64,000 nucleotides of DNA from NCBI GenBank assembly GCA_019914995.1, contig CM034128.1, forward strand, positions 2,172,501 to 2,236,500, read 5' to 3'. Made by a program: the position numbers and the translations under genes. Shown here piece by piece: positions 48,695-61,033 of this stretch. The notes beneath the pieces are model-generated. The model had not been told where the DNA came from. It worked only from the letters and a program-made list of their open reading frames with translations, and made no database searches. This DNA comes from Acanthochlamys bracteata. Taxonomy: Eukaryota > Streptophyta > Magnoliopsida > Pandanales > Velloziaceae. Positions within the stretch are counted from its first letter, which is position 1. Each line of letters opens with the position of its first letter.

Positions 48695-51600
48695 TCAAAC
48701 AGCTTCCACCGTACTGTCTGAATGTTCTGCTTTGGGGCCTAGAGTCTTTGCATTCATTTTGTCTACTTCCTCCTTGGTAAATATGAAGATTTTGCGAACC
48801 ATTGTACAAAACTCTCTGCAACCAATGCATGACTCACTTAGATAGCAATTCAGTAATCTTAGTCTTGTTACTGATTTGGTAAATGGTGTCGCTAATATAT
48901 TAAATCCTAGAAAACATGGCAATATAATTGGTAACTTACTGCCAAGGATCATCACCGACAAGCATCATGTCACCCTCATTATCAGTAAATACAAATTTCC
49001 AGTTATTGTCAGGAGTCGTCAATTCACCACCAAAATGGAAAATATGATCAAGCTCGGCATACAGTTCATTATAGCCCCTAAACTTTGTCAAATCTAAGGA
49101 TCTCCCAAGGGCAACACCTTGTTTATGCACCTGAAAGCAACAAATCATTCTCAAAGTATGAGCACCACCCGTTAGACTTATATTTCCAAAACCTCAACAT
49201 ATTTCAGAGAGCAATTTCTGCTTCACAACAATTTCCACTTCATTTAATATTAACATGACAAATAACATTAGAACCTCGTATCTTGCACAAGTAGCTTAAA
49301 AATAATAAAATTCAAGCTTCTAGAAGTTTATCATTTCACTTGGTATAAACCTTTCTATCACCTACACATAAAGATGAAGAACTTAACTACTGAAAATTTT
49401 TCCACAGAAAACTTTTGACACTAGTGCCTATACTGAAAATTACAGCTTAAGGTAGTGTTTATCTTAACTTATTAACATATCAAGATTTAAGGATCAAATT
49501 AAAGCAGCTTAGAACTCTAGAAGAACATATATGCACACAAAATATAATGACATGCAAATCCAAAGTTAAATAAATAATAACAAAAAGAAAAAAACACAAT
49601 ACCTTCGTACAGCTTCTTGTAGAGCCCCCATGAGTTCTATTTTCAACATCCTTTGCCACTTGAAGATCTTTCTCTCTCACATTTTCTGCGCAAGGAGTTT
49701 TGACCGACTTTGTTTCGTTAGGCCAATCACTACGTTGATCCATTTCCGCAGCCTGTGTATGCAACTCTTTCTCAGCGGACGGGTTGGCTTGAAATCCTGC
49801 TTGTTCGAAGAATGTAGGTTTGTTGTTAAGATGAACTCCAAATAGTTTACAGAAGCCACTTCTGCACCTTTTTGTCACCTCCTCTTGACCTGGTACAATG
49901 GGTATAGGTTTGAAAACTTTGGGATGAGATTTTGATGTACTTTGAACCCGAGATGCAGGCAATGCATGAGACAACCAATTTTCATGATGTTGCTCAGCAC
50001 CGAAACTAATAACAGAAGAATAGCCTCCTGTGCTGCAAGAATGACCACTTCCACAATTCTGATAAGATAGCTCAGAAGCTTGTAAAGGAAAGTTGAAACT
50101 CGACTCTCTGATTTTCAAGGAAGAGGTCGAATACATTGAAGACCAAGGGCGAGAAACCAAGTTTAGCTTACCCTCAGGATCTTCAAAAGGAACGTTATGT
50201 ATATTTCTACCACCAGAAGTTTGCTCAAAGAAAGATGAAGATAAACCCCTCGACTCAGGATTGGTCCTGAAGCCAGAAAGCATATCAGTATAAGAAGGTT
50301 CATGTCTTGGTTGCATCCAGCCCTCTGAACCTAATCTTCTTTGAGCAGAAATATCACTCTTCTCTTCATCAGGTAAGGTAGCCCACATAGTGGGTCTATG
50401 GGCAGCGTCGGGCTCACCATTACCACGAACAGTTTTTCTCAAGGTCGTTCCTTCTTGACCTTGCAAGACCCTCTGCATCTTATGTGATCTGGAAGGGTGC
50501 ATGGTACTCTTAGCTGGGCCTGGAAACACAAATGCACATCTGTCACTTAAAACAAAAGACAAGCTACAAATTGAACTTGATAAGACATGTTTGGCCTTGC
50601 TTAAAATTAAGAATTTATTGAAATAGAAAGCTTAGGCGTATTTCTGAAATTATCTCGTAAGTGTGTTTGGATAGAATTAGCTTATATGAGGAGGATGTTT
50701 GGTCAAAAAAATACTTATAAACTGAGATGACTAAAACTGTCCTTGATATATATATATATAGGGGCACCCTGTCCTTAGATGGGGCACCGCTTCACTTACA
50801 ATCCTCCAAATTCAATCTTCACCGCTGAATATGAAGAATTATTAATTAAGATCCTTATGACAAAATTTTACCTCAATCGGACCACGAATTAACCTTCATC
50901 CGTACTCTTGATCAAGAGGCAACATATATGTTTTTAAGTTTTTTTTTTTTTGTTTTTCTGTCATCTTGATTAAATAAACGGATGGAGGTCGATTTGTGAT
51001 CTGATTGAACGAAAATTTTGTGACAAGAATCCTAATTAATAGTTCTTCATATCCAACGGTGGAGATTGAATTTAAAATATTGTAAGTGGAGCAGCGCCCT
51101 ATAGTGCCCCTAAGAGTAGAGGTGCCCTAATGCCCACCCATATATATATATATGTATGTATATATATATATATATATGTATGTATATATATCTATGTATA
51201 TGTATATATATATATGTATATATATCTATGTATATGTATATATATCTATATATATATATATAAGTTTAATCGACCTTTTTGAACATAATTAATTTATGAA
51301 TAATGTTTTTAATAATAGTAAATATTTTACATAAATAAATTAATCTATAAGTATTTTTTGTAATTAATTTCAAATATATAAATAAATTATTATCTATTTA
51401 TATAACTAATAATTAATAATTTGTGCACACAAAACTTTTAGATTAGAGGCAAAAATATCACAGGAAATAAACCCCGCACGGCTTATTTCGAAAAAGTACA
51501 GTTCCTAACTTATCAAAAAACCCAAAATAAGCGGCTATCCTGGAAGAAAACACTACATACAAACATCCCAGAACATTGTACAATGCTTATAAGCAACTTA

Positions 51601-54351
51601 TTTCTAAGATAAGCGCATCCAAACATGACCTTACAAGCTTCATGACTTTCATATTTTAAAACTACCTTCTCTTGTAGGAACAGAAGAATCTGGTGAAGTG
51701 GCTGTGGCATTTGGTCGTGGCATTTTCAGCCGAGAGACGGGAAGTGTATTCAGAGGTGGAGACAATGCAGGTTCTATTTTCCAAGGTGAGACTCTTTCTG
51801 GACGAGGAACAGAAGATGTCTCGTCCCAGCGGACCTTAATTTTAAACAATACCCAATCAGGAAAAGAAGAAACCCTCACAAGAAACAGCAATCGAATATT
51901 ACCTTGAGGCACCTCCACTTTGAGCCAGACCACCTTGCGGAATCAGCATCTCCTATTCCTACAATGGTTCCCGTGAACCTTATGGCAAAAGAATGTAGGA
52001 TATCAGAACAGTTGATTGCAAATCTTCCTTCAGTAATCAACAGTGAAGAGAATTAGTATGCACCTCTGCTCTGGTGCTTCTTCTCCTTCAAATCTCATTT
52101 TGAACCTCATTCCTATGGAATGTTTCGTTTTAAGAGACTCCATATATTGATCATATGGAACAATGAATTCAGATGGGCTTGTCCTGTTGGAATGCAGCCA
52201 AGAATTAGGAAGAAGACAAACCACAATACAAAACATATTAACTTAAAAAAGCAAGTAAGATTTCCTCTAAAATGATGAATAAACATTTATCACCTTGGTT
52301 TGTAATATACAGTGAACATCGTTCCTGTGGTTACAGCATGCCATGCGGTTGCAAGAACACCAAGGTGCATGCTGTGACTGGATATGACTGAAGAAGGATT
52401 GTTTGATTGCTGTCTCATTGCGCGTCTTACACCAACTCTTAATTCGCCATTTTCTCCTCTGGTACGAATTTAAGACTTCATGTTAGCATAAACAGGAACT
52501 CCACAATTTCAAATCAGAGTAAGATTAGATGCAGACCTAAGAAATAAAAATGCATCGCCAGCAACAAGCCTTTTGGAATAAGAAAGATGCTCCAACCACT
52601 TTGAAGCAGATGCCTCCTGGGTTCTCCTGCAAGTTAAAGTATGGTACATATTAACCCAGCACGAAATTTCAGAAAAGACTAGGTTGTGCTCAATTTTAAA
52701 CAACTCATACAAGGAACAGGACAGTAACGGCAAAATAAGACAAGAAAAGAAAGAAACATCTATACTCCAATACTTACAGCCGACACTTCAAAATTTCCAA
52801 AGTTCTCATCCAAAATCGCCATACCAAAAAGTCAAGATTTTAGTTTGACAAAAGCATTAACAACAAGGTAATGCCACTAATACATAGTGATTCCTCTATG
52901 TTGAGATGACCATCCAAAAGCATTATTAAATTAATCAGGAGAAGATAAGAAGACCACTAAAAATGAAAATATACCACGAAAGATGTGGCGGAAGCGCCAT
53001 TCATTTCCGTGAAGGTCCTTCGCAACCAGCTCTTGAGTCGGAGGGTGCCGGTCCATGTCCTGATTACGTCCGTACTCAGTGAGAAAAAAATTGGAAACTC
53101 CAAACCGAATACATACGTTTAAATAAAGATAGAAACCCACCAGCGGCGGAAGGCACTCATCTGCATGCCGCCTGAGAACAGAAATCCACCATGCGTACTG
53201 GTGTCCGAAGCAGTCAAAGTCTTGCAAAAAGAGCGGACATGAGGCCGAGGAGGTGGGACTGGCAGGTCCTCCTTCTCAACTGCATTCTCATCTTGCTGGA
53301 ACATACATTACACAAGAATCAGCAACATTAAAGTTCCCAGCCATCAATTAAAAATTACAAGAATACTCAGTAAAAACAGGCAAAAATTGGTAAAACATAT
53401 ACTCATTATAGCATATTACCTCCGACAAGGGTAGTAAGGTCACCTGAGCATAAACCTCATCTGTGTCCAGCTCGGCCTATATAAAGGAAATGTGAAGAAG
53501 AAACCCAACAACATACCGCCAACATGGTTTTTCAAGAGAACAAAACTGACCTTGAGCTGGACATTCATCACACGGCAGAGAATTTTCCAAGGAAGACTAT
53601 ACATTGGCATCTGCTGATCTGCTACCTGATTTGTTGAAGCCTCCACCTAAAGCACCAATAAAATAATAAAATAAATGAACAGACATAACACTATACAACA
53701 AACAGTAAGTGAAAGAAACCAGAAGGTCCACAACGCAATTGTAAGAAACTCATTAGTAGTACAAATTAAAGCCTAATACATAAAAACCCAAAATTAAGGC
53801 ATTATTGCAGGGGAATTCGACTCATACTAACTTGAGCTAGCTCATAGCTTAAACTTTCAAATGCTAAGAAAAATTAAGAAATAACCAGTAAACAAGCAAA
53901 GGTGAATAAGTACTAGGAAGTAAAAATTTTCAGCTGTAAGAGTAATTAAAGAAAATTTCACCTATGCTAAATCGCCGATAAATTAAGAAAAGAGCCAGAA
54001 AATTGAGGAGAAATTTAGCTTGGAAAGATAAAGCTTACTTGCTCTATGTGACCCTGAGGGAAATAGAAAGCTCTTTCCCTTTCCCGTGGAACAGTCACTA
54101 ACGGGCCAGCGCAAGCATGCCACAGCTCGTTGTACAGCATATTCCCTGAATCTAAGACCAAAACCAACTCAAAACCTTAACAATCACTCCATAGAACAAA
54201 CAATCCGACTGCAAACGGCACATTTGAAAAAAAAAAACTCAGTAGTAAAACAAGCGAAATCAGCACCTCTCGCCAGTGCTACACCGGCATCGCCGGTCTC
54301 CGGCAAGCAGCCGTTGGCTACTTTGACAGGCATCTCCGGTGACGCCATCAT
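48695..54351 (-). CDS. ARF2-type auxin response factor, coding frame broken twice in the B3 domain
   Basis: B3 transcription factor, repressor-class ARF like ARF2. Exons in order: 54267-54351, 54039-54151, 53551-53646, 53420-53476, 53141-53295, 52975-53059, 52537-52626, 52294-52458, 52064-52183, 51903-51978, 51666-51834, 49603-50519, 48940-49130, 48695-48815. All splice phases agree except two: the fifth exon is 155 nt where 156 is needed (shift within [18 protein letters not shown]), and the seventh is 90 nt where 91 is needed (shift between LLQSGWSIF and [10 protein letters not shown]). Recognisable parts: [38 protein letters not shown], the ARF region ([17 protein letters not shown]), a large middle-region exon with [14 protein letters not shown], and a PB1 domain ([29 protein letters not shown] block). 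With both shifts counted the model is about 813 aa, near ARF2 (859). As written, translation leaves frame within the B3 domain and stops at a TAG at the end of the seventh exon. Confidence 0.9.
50761..51128. mobile_element. Foldback (long inverted repeat) element in an ARF intron
   Basis: Two inverted arms of roughly 150 bp (about 50,761-50,915 and 50,965-51,128) are separated by a short T-rich centre. Matching landmarks are GGGGCAC, CACTTACAAT, AAATTCAATC, ATATGAAGAA, ACAAAATTTT and CCATCCGT on the left, each found as its reverse complement in mirrored order on the right. It is flanked by TA-dinucleotide tracts. The intron is the one between the DNA-binding part and the large middle-region exon. 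A transcript across it could form a long hairpin. Confidence 0.85.
51140..51262. repeat. TA/TATG microsatellite
   Basis: Long run of (TA)n with interspersed TGTA and TCTA units in the same ARF intron, immediately beside the foldback element; a shorter (TA)n lies on its other side (50,748-50,760). Probably length-variable. Confidence 0.9.
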
Positions 54352-55794
54352 CAACTGATATTATACCGCTCGAATTCTCATCAGTAACTCGATCTAAGCT
54401 TCGAAATAACCAAATATCGAACCAAAAAAATTCCCAGAAGTCTCTCCAACTGATTGCTGCCGGACCGGGCTCCTCAAACACAAACAAACCCTTCGCGATC
54501 GCTCGACCGATTTTCTCTCTCTCTCTCGACTCACGAAAGCCTAGAATTTATCAGCAACAATTTCCAAATCTATCTTTCAACTTTTTCTCTCTCTAGAGTT
54601 CTGAAGCAGGTTGTCAGCAGTAGCACAGGACAAACTGCCGCGCTCTGCTTCGTAACAGTTCTCTGCCTTAACACCGAACCCCTCGCGATCATTTAACGAC
54701 ATCCACGCAACCAGTACCGGAAATCACAGACCGACAAATCAACCCGAATAGAACAATAACATTCCTGTGATTAACTTAAACAACTTATGGCTTTACTTAA
54801 GAGCGATTGTCGAAATTAATCAGCCACCTTATGGTTTATACAAATTTTTTATCCGAATTTTAAAATTCTATCGGAATTCAATAATTTCCGAACACATTAT
54901 TACTTTCATAATTAATTTTATTCATTCAAATTTAAATTCAAATATAAATTTCTGTTCTAATTATCATTCTAAATATATCTTTTTATAAAATTTGTGTTAT
55001 ATCAATTTACTTTAACAAGACATATTTTCGCAAGAGAAAACAAATTGTGCTTCGGTTCGGTTGGGCTAACGGTTTGGTACCAAACCACTTTCGTCCGTGG
55101 CTAGGTTTAGGAAGATTGATTGAGGTCTGAGCTAACGGATTTTATTGCCGTGAAAGGGAGTCCGTTTCGCGGCTTTTGTCCTGCTATTAATAAGAGGAAA
55201 TGCGAGGCCCTTTATTCTAATTTCTTAACCCAAGACTGGTCCGCCACCATCCACCACCATTACTGGTCCGTCGCCTTCCAGGCAACGACACGTGTTGGAT
55301 GTTGAGTGGTATCGCCGACATTTTCCTCTAAGGTCCCCGCGTAGCTTTGCCGAGAAAGTACGTTCACTGTTCATCTTCTCATTGCCGGCAAGATATAGAT
55401 ACTTGAATCCTCCTTTCCTTCCGTTGTTCTAGCACAGGGATAACTTCACCGGACAATCCAATTGCCTGAATAGATTATAGTATACACTTCACGCGATGAA
55501 TGCGTTTGAAAATTGTTTTGTTGTTTTGGTTGTAGTGGATCGAAATAAACCATGCGGAGAAAGGCAGGGGACTATTGCGGCACGACGACTGCATGGAGCA
55601 CGTGCTCCAATGCGTCACAGCAGCAAAGCAAAGCTCTATTGTCTATACTGTAGATGTTATGGTGTTTCGCGAAACAAGGCACAAGCGTGCTACAGGCAAC
55701 CGCACTAACTAGTCCGTAACCGCACCAAGCGCAAGGACGGAGCGCAGCGTAGCAGTCCCGTCCATCCAGCGGATTGAGATCGCTTTTCTTACTA

Positions 55795-55985
55795 TAGTTT
55801 TTAATATTTTTTATAATATATATATTAATTTTTAAATTTTTTAAAATAAAAAATTCTACATAATAAAATATTATTAGTATTTATTTTTATTTTTTCAATA
55901 AAAAATAAATTTTATATTTTAAAATAAAATAAATACATTCAATTTTTAAAAAAACTTTTTTAAAAAATTATTTCTAAAAACTGCC
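55795..55985. repeat. AT-rich repeat, possible further member of the dispersed family
   Basis: About 190 bp of A/T-rich DNA with blocks reminiscent of copies A to C (TTTTAAAATAAAAAATT, CTACATAATAAAATATTAT). Similarity is weaker and the ends are not identifiable. Confidence 0.4.
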
Positions 55986-57238
55986 TACGTACTTCCGATC
56001 CTTAACTGCCTCGATCAACGAAAACCAAATGATTTTGGGCTGGGCCAATGTATGATAGAGGACCAGTACCTTACCCCCTGGACATAAGCTAGTTGCATGG
56101 TAGACTAGGAGGTTGCCATGTGAATGTGCGGGTGGTCCCATGTGACACTTTAAATTAGTGGATTATTTATTTAATAATTAGATTAAATTTATTTAATTTT
56201 AATTTAATTTATAAATTTATAAGAATTAAAATTATTAATTTTAGTCTAATCTATTTAATAATTGATTAAATTCAGATCAATTTATTTAATAATTAAAATT
56301 ATTAATTATTAATTTTATATTTTAAATTTAAATAAATTATAAATCAGTTAGAATGAATATAAACGATATTTTTGATAAGAGATAGATAAATGTCTGTCAA
56401 AATATGTATTTTTTAATATTTTTATCGGTGTTATATATTTTAGAAAATTTTTTTTTAATTTTTAAAATATGTGGTGGTAGCTGAAAATTTATAATTATAA
56501 ATATATAGTAATTCCTTTCGATAAAAATTTTAATAAACATATATAGCTTAAAAAATTTTATAAAAATCATTCTACAAATTTCAAATTTGCCATTAAAAAA
56601 ATATCTATATAGTAATATTTTTGATAATATTATAATTCTCATCTTGTATTATTTTATTAAAACTTTAAAAATAAATAATTAATTATAAATATAATAAAAT
56701 TTAATAATGAATAAATTTTTATTACCGATTTTTTATTGTCAAAATTTTATTATTCAGTAAAAAAACTAGAAAATAGTTGTTCCTTTAAAATGCGATAGTT
56801 CGATTTGTGGGTCAATTTAAGATTGATTCAGATTAACTTATTTAATAATTAAATTAAATTTATTCAATCGTAATTCAGTTTATATATTTATACGGATCAA
56901 ATTTTATAATTTTAATTCGATTTTAGATTGAATTTTTTAATCGAATTATATATTATCACATCTAGTCCCATTATTGTGCTTGCAATGATCAGATGATGAT
57001 CAGATGGTTCTCGACTGATTCTGCAGATATAATTCTACTGATTGGCGGTCCTCGTCTGTCGGCCGTGGTACAGGGGCACGAGCACCGATATTATTTTCAG
57101 TGTAGCAGAGGTGCAGAAGTAAGAAAGGCCACCACTACGCTTGCTCAATTATCGCACTACGCTCTGCCGAACATGCAGCGGGTAGAACAGATTGGTTACA
57201 GTTGTTATTGCTGTGCTGTTGCATGGCTGCGCTGCTAC

Positions 57239-57610
57239 TATAGGTGGAAAAACGGGCAAGCCAAGTTAATAGATCGGGCCAGGCCGGCCCGTTTCATTTT
57301 GCATGACTCGGCCCGGCCCATTTATCCAAATTAAAATTTTATTTTTTTAAAAAATAAATTTAAAAATTTATTTAAGATAAAAATAAATATTTTTATTTTT
57401 AAAATTTATTTTTAGTAATATAGAATTTTTTTAATTAAATTTGATCTGATTAACGGTCAATATGAATAGTGTCCGGACGGACGGGCCGCCCGGTAGGTCA
57501 ACATAGTCGGCCCGTCCTACCCGTTGGACCGAACCGAACGGGCTGATGACTGAGCTAACTGACCGGGCCACAGACCGGCCCGTTTGGCCCGGCCCATTTT
57601 TGCACTTCTA
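57239..57610. mobile_element. hAT-like MITE (372 bp) with GGCCCG-rich subterminal motifs
   Basis: The left end TATAGGTGGAAAAACGGGC and the right end, inverted, TAGAAGTGCAAAAATGGGC match at 15 of 19 positions. Flanking octamers GCTGCTAC (57231-57238) and GTTGCTAC (57611-57618) differ by one base, as expected of an 8-bp hAT target duplication. Both subterminal parts carry repeated GGCCCG/CGGGCC motifs (57,270-57,315 and 57,470-57,600) around an A/T-rich centre. It encodes no transposase and would depend on one supplied in trans. Confidence 0.82.
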
Positions 57611-58032
57611 GTTGCTACTAACAAAGGGACCTAAAACGGCATAGCCTAGGTCTTGGAGCCATTGGCCACTTAATGATACTATATGGTTATAGGAATTGGA
57701 TCATCCTAGCTAGTTCATGGTGTTGGTATACGTCTTCTTATTCCATTAATTACCATATATGGAACTTTCCGGCGATCTTGATTTGAAGAATGAATGAACT
57801 AACTCTTCTATGTATGTTTGTTTTGTAGAATATCATTGATTAGTTTGTAGAAATACTTGCTGGTTTTATTCAGAGGTCGCAATCAACCGGATCAGTTTAT
57901 CCACCTTGTAGCGTTGCAGGCAATATCTAAACTCCTTATTACTGGCCCAAATTTGGAAAAAGCCCAACAAGAACCTAATTAAATTTCTGTCCTTCAATAA
58001 ACCGTCTCGTCTTTCCCTCCTCGGCGGCGGCG

Positions 58033-58623
58033 ATGGCGTGCTCTATCGATTTCCGTTACCTCGACGAAGGTCTCGGTGGCCCGAAAAACAAACGCAAACG
58101 CCCAACTGACGGCGTAGATGACGATTTCGTTACCGTCACCATGGACGTGGACCCATCTCCTTCGTCCAAACGTATCGCTGTCTCTTCCGTAGCTAATCCT
58201 GATCGCCCGACTCCCGTCGCCGTTAACCCTCCGACATACGAAGGAATTATCGCCGGCAAGGTTTCTGGTCGCCGCTGGAAACAGCCACGTTTACAGCGGG
58301 CTTCTGCAACGCGCGTGACAAGGAAGGGTCCTTCTTTCGAGCTAAGGAATAAGGAGAAAGAGATCAAGCGAGCTTTCAGAGAGCGGATGAATGAGCTGAA
58401 AGAAGAGATCAAGAAGAATAAAGAGGAGAAGAGGAAGATTAGAGAAGAGAGGGAGAAGAAGAAGCAGGAGAATATTTTGAAGTCCGGAACCAAGCTTCAG
58501 AAGATCTCCAACCCTAAAACTCTGCAGAAGATTGCTAAGTCGAAGCAGAAAAAGCTGCTTAAAGTCGTCCCCGAAGATTTTCTGGCCGGTGTGAAGAAGA
58601 AGAAGAGTATCATGGAGGTGTAG
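58033..58623 (+). CDS. Cgr1/CCDC86-like nucleolar rRNA-processing protein
   Basis: Single-exon gene, 196 aa. The N-terminal half is plant-specific and weakly structured (MACSIDFRYLDEGLGGPKNK, with basic KNKRKRP). The C-terminal part is the Cgr1/CCDC86 signature: a site like GKVSGRRWKQPRLQRAS, then a long basic and acidic coiled coil (residues about 105-155, runs of KEEIKKNKEEKRKIREERE), then LQKISNPKTLQKIAKSKQKK. Yeast Cgr1 is needed for 60S pre-rRNA processing, and a nucleolar role is inferred from the family. The ATG follows a short GC-rich leader (GGCGGCGGCG) and the stop is TAG. No introns or lesions. Confidence 0.88.
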   Translation: MACSIDFRYLDEGLGGPKNKRKRPTDGVDDDFVTVTMDVDPSPSSKRIAVSSVANPDRPTPVAVNPPTYEGIIAGKVSGRRWKQPRLQRASATRVTRKGPSFELRNKEKEIKRAFRERMNELKEEIKKNKEEKRKIREEREKKKQENILKSGTKLQKISNPKTLQKIAKSKQKKLLKVVPEDFLAGVKKKKSIMEV

Positions 58624-61033
58624 AAAGCTGAAATTTTGGGTTCCCAAGGTAGAAACGAATTGATATTGTTCACTTAATTATAATGAGATTTGAATATCAG
58701 TATTGTCAATCCAGCTTTGTATGATTTTACCTTTGTTAAACTCAGCAAATTAGGATAAGAATTTCAGCAAAAGGAATTGTTACAAAATTCAGTTTATTAT
58801 TCATTGCTATTTCGTTAGTGGGAATGGTTGCTTGAGAATTAGTTAAGAGAAGCTAAGCCTTCTTTCCAGTTGCTGCCTTTTTGTAGTATTGTGAGTTTAG
58901 TTGTGGTTGCTGTCGGTATATAATGTGCTATGCTTATGGATTTCCTTGAGCATGTTGTTACTAAGCACCGTTGTCATGTCTATATGCTCATGAATGAACA
59001 TTCTTTCCATGAACTGTGGAGACTATTTTCAGAATAATAGCAGCTTCATTTATTACAAGTGGAGATGTCATGATAACTTCGGATTTGAACTTGTTCTATT
59101 TCTTTTAGTAGTTGTAATGTCCCAATTAACTAGCTGGTTGGACCCAATTTCTATCTTTGTGAAAGCATAGCTCTAGTAGAATTGCTAGAGATTGAAGAAA
59201 TTGGGTGTCATGTCTAGTGGAAATCCACCCTCCTTATTTTTGAAAATTTTTTAAAAACGTTTGCAAATAGTAAGCTCCTCACTAGAGCTTTCATGGAGAT
59301 TTATTTTGGATATATTGCATGCTGCATATTGATGAAAGCTGTGATATGCATCTGAAATGGCGGATACTTGTACCTTACTAGATTGTTGTATTTACACATC
59401 TATGTTTAGGTGTCTAAATGATATATTCTGTGCGGCCATTGCTAATGTCCTTCTCGTCAGTACTTGAACAAAGATTTATAAAGATTATATTGACATGTCC
59501 AACTTGCTGGAAATTTTCTTTATTTCATTGTGTTGGTAGTAGTGGAATGTATTCAAAGTCCTATCTCATCCAGGTTAAGGTGACTGTCTAGGTAACAAGG
59601 GGGCTGGCACTATACTTCTATGTTGTGTCTGACCAGTACTAGTATAAGTCTATAGTTGTAAACAAGTTCTGGTGTTATTTCAATATGCAGACACTACACA
59701 AGTCTGTGATGAAGATTGCTGTTTCCTTGTGCAGAGCTGTTGTTGCTGTGCTTATGCTTTTTCTATTCTATTAAGAACACATCAGTGTTGAAGTTCTTTT
59801 TTACTTCTGTCCAGGAGGAACTCAAGTGATCAGGTATGACAAAGTACAAATGTATATTTGTTTTAGAGGGAAGAAAGAAATCAAGCAGGTCTCTCTCATT
59901 TTCACTCCTTGAGGGAGAATCCAAATAGTACTAGAGGAAAATTCTTTTTCTACTATTTCTTTAGGAAACCAAATAAGAAACAGGCAGAAAATATTTTCAT
60001 TACCCCTCACTTCTCTCACAAAAGTAAAAATCTTCCCAAGTTTTGCACTACTTTAACTCGCATAATTGATCAACAAGGAAAAAAAAAGGCAGCAGAAACC
60101 ATCATTTCATCATCCTACATTATGAGTACTAGGAGTAAGGAAATCTTAGCAGATAAGCTAGGCAACCCAAAATTCAATTACAAGTGCACCTAACTAAATT
60201 TTGTGAAACTGAATTTCATAAAATTGGAGCTCGGTAAAAAATAAAGTTTAATAGAAGCAAAATTCGAAGTGACATTTAAAACAGTAAAGTAAAATTTAAA
60301 ATTAAAATTTGATAGAATAAAATTCGGTGTGAAAATAAAATTCAGAATGACAATTGAAATACGTTAAGTGGCAAAATTTAAAATCAGAAAAGAAAAAGTA
60401 AAGTTCGATGTATTTAAAACAAGCCCAAAAGAAAATGTAGATTCACTTCGATAATGCCATTTTATTTTAAGAAACAGCAATTTCACCCTGGAAATATTAC
60501 AAACAAAACATGAAGAACATAGAATCTTTAGGATGTGCCAATAATGCTTTTTAGCAGGCCTACTACTAGTGTGCAATTGAGTTTCAAAACCTATTCATCC
60601 TTCAAAAGGAAAAGAATTAACCAACTCAAAAAGAATTCTTTTACATCTGATCAACTTTCAAGGATTAATTGACGCTCTGCTTTTAGACACAGGAAGTAAT
60701 GGCTGACATGAACAGTGGTGCTACGAAATTTTTCGTACTGCAGTCAGCCTCCATTCTACATAGACAACAGTTTATGGATGTTGTCGTTACCTTGATCTCA
60801 ACCTTCATACACATGCCAAAATTCATATTCTTGAACACTCGGATAAGAAGTAGTGAATCCCTTAGCATCCAGGTTCCAGTGGCCTACAATCATTGATCAT
60901 AAGATGCTCTCAGTTTTTTCAATATAACGAGAATCCTTAATGCACATCCACTGGAAATATTTCTTTTACAAATTACCTTCACCTAAAAAGAGCAACCTAG
61001 GGAAGATTGTCTCACTAGCATCATCCCTTGAGA
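58624..61033. other. Convergent spacer between Cgr1-like and RRF genes
   Basis: Early part is probably Cgr1-like 3' UTR and flank. Contains a decayed Tourist-like MITE (about 60,185-60,427). 60,600-61,033 is probably RRF 3' UTR. Short open frames here have no recognisable domains. Confidence 0.5.
60185..60427. mobile_element. Decayed second copy of the 18,349 Tourist-like MITE
   Basis: Aligns in order with 18349-18593: GTGCACCTAACT (versus ATGCACGTAACT), TGAATTTC, AATTCGGTGTGAAA, AGAATGACAATTGAAATA (versus GGAATGACAATTGAAATA) and TGTATTTAAAACAAGCCC near the end (versus TGTATTTGAAACAAGCTC). The first bases of the left end are not recognisable, and no clear target duplication remains. Confidence 0.75.

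Larger units (their letters stand above)
54352..58032. other. Spacer between divergent ARF and Cgr1-like genes, transposon-rich
   Basis: 54,352 to about 54,700 is probably ARF 5' UTR/promoter, with CT-rich stretches at 54,512-54,600. Beyond it are AT-rich segments (55,795-55,985 and 56,150-56,970) and a hAT-like MITE (57,239-57,610). No gene supported. Confidence 0.6.
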
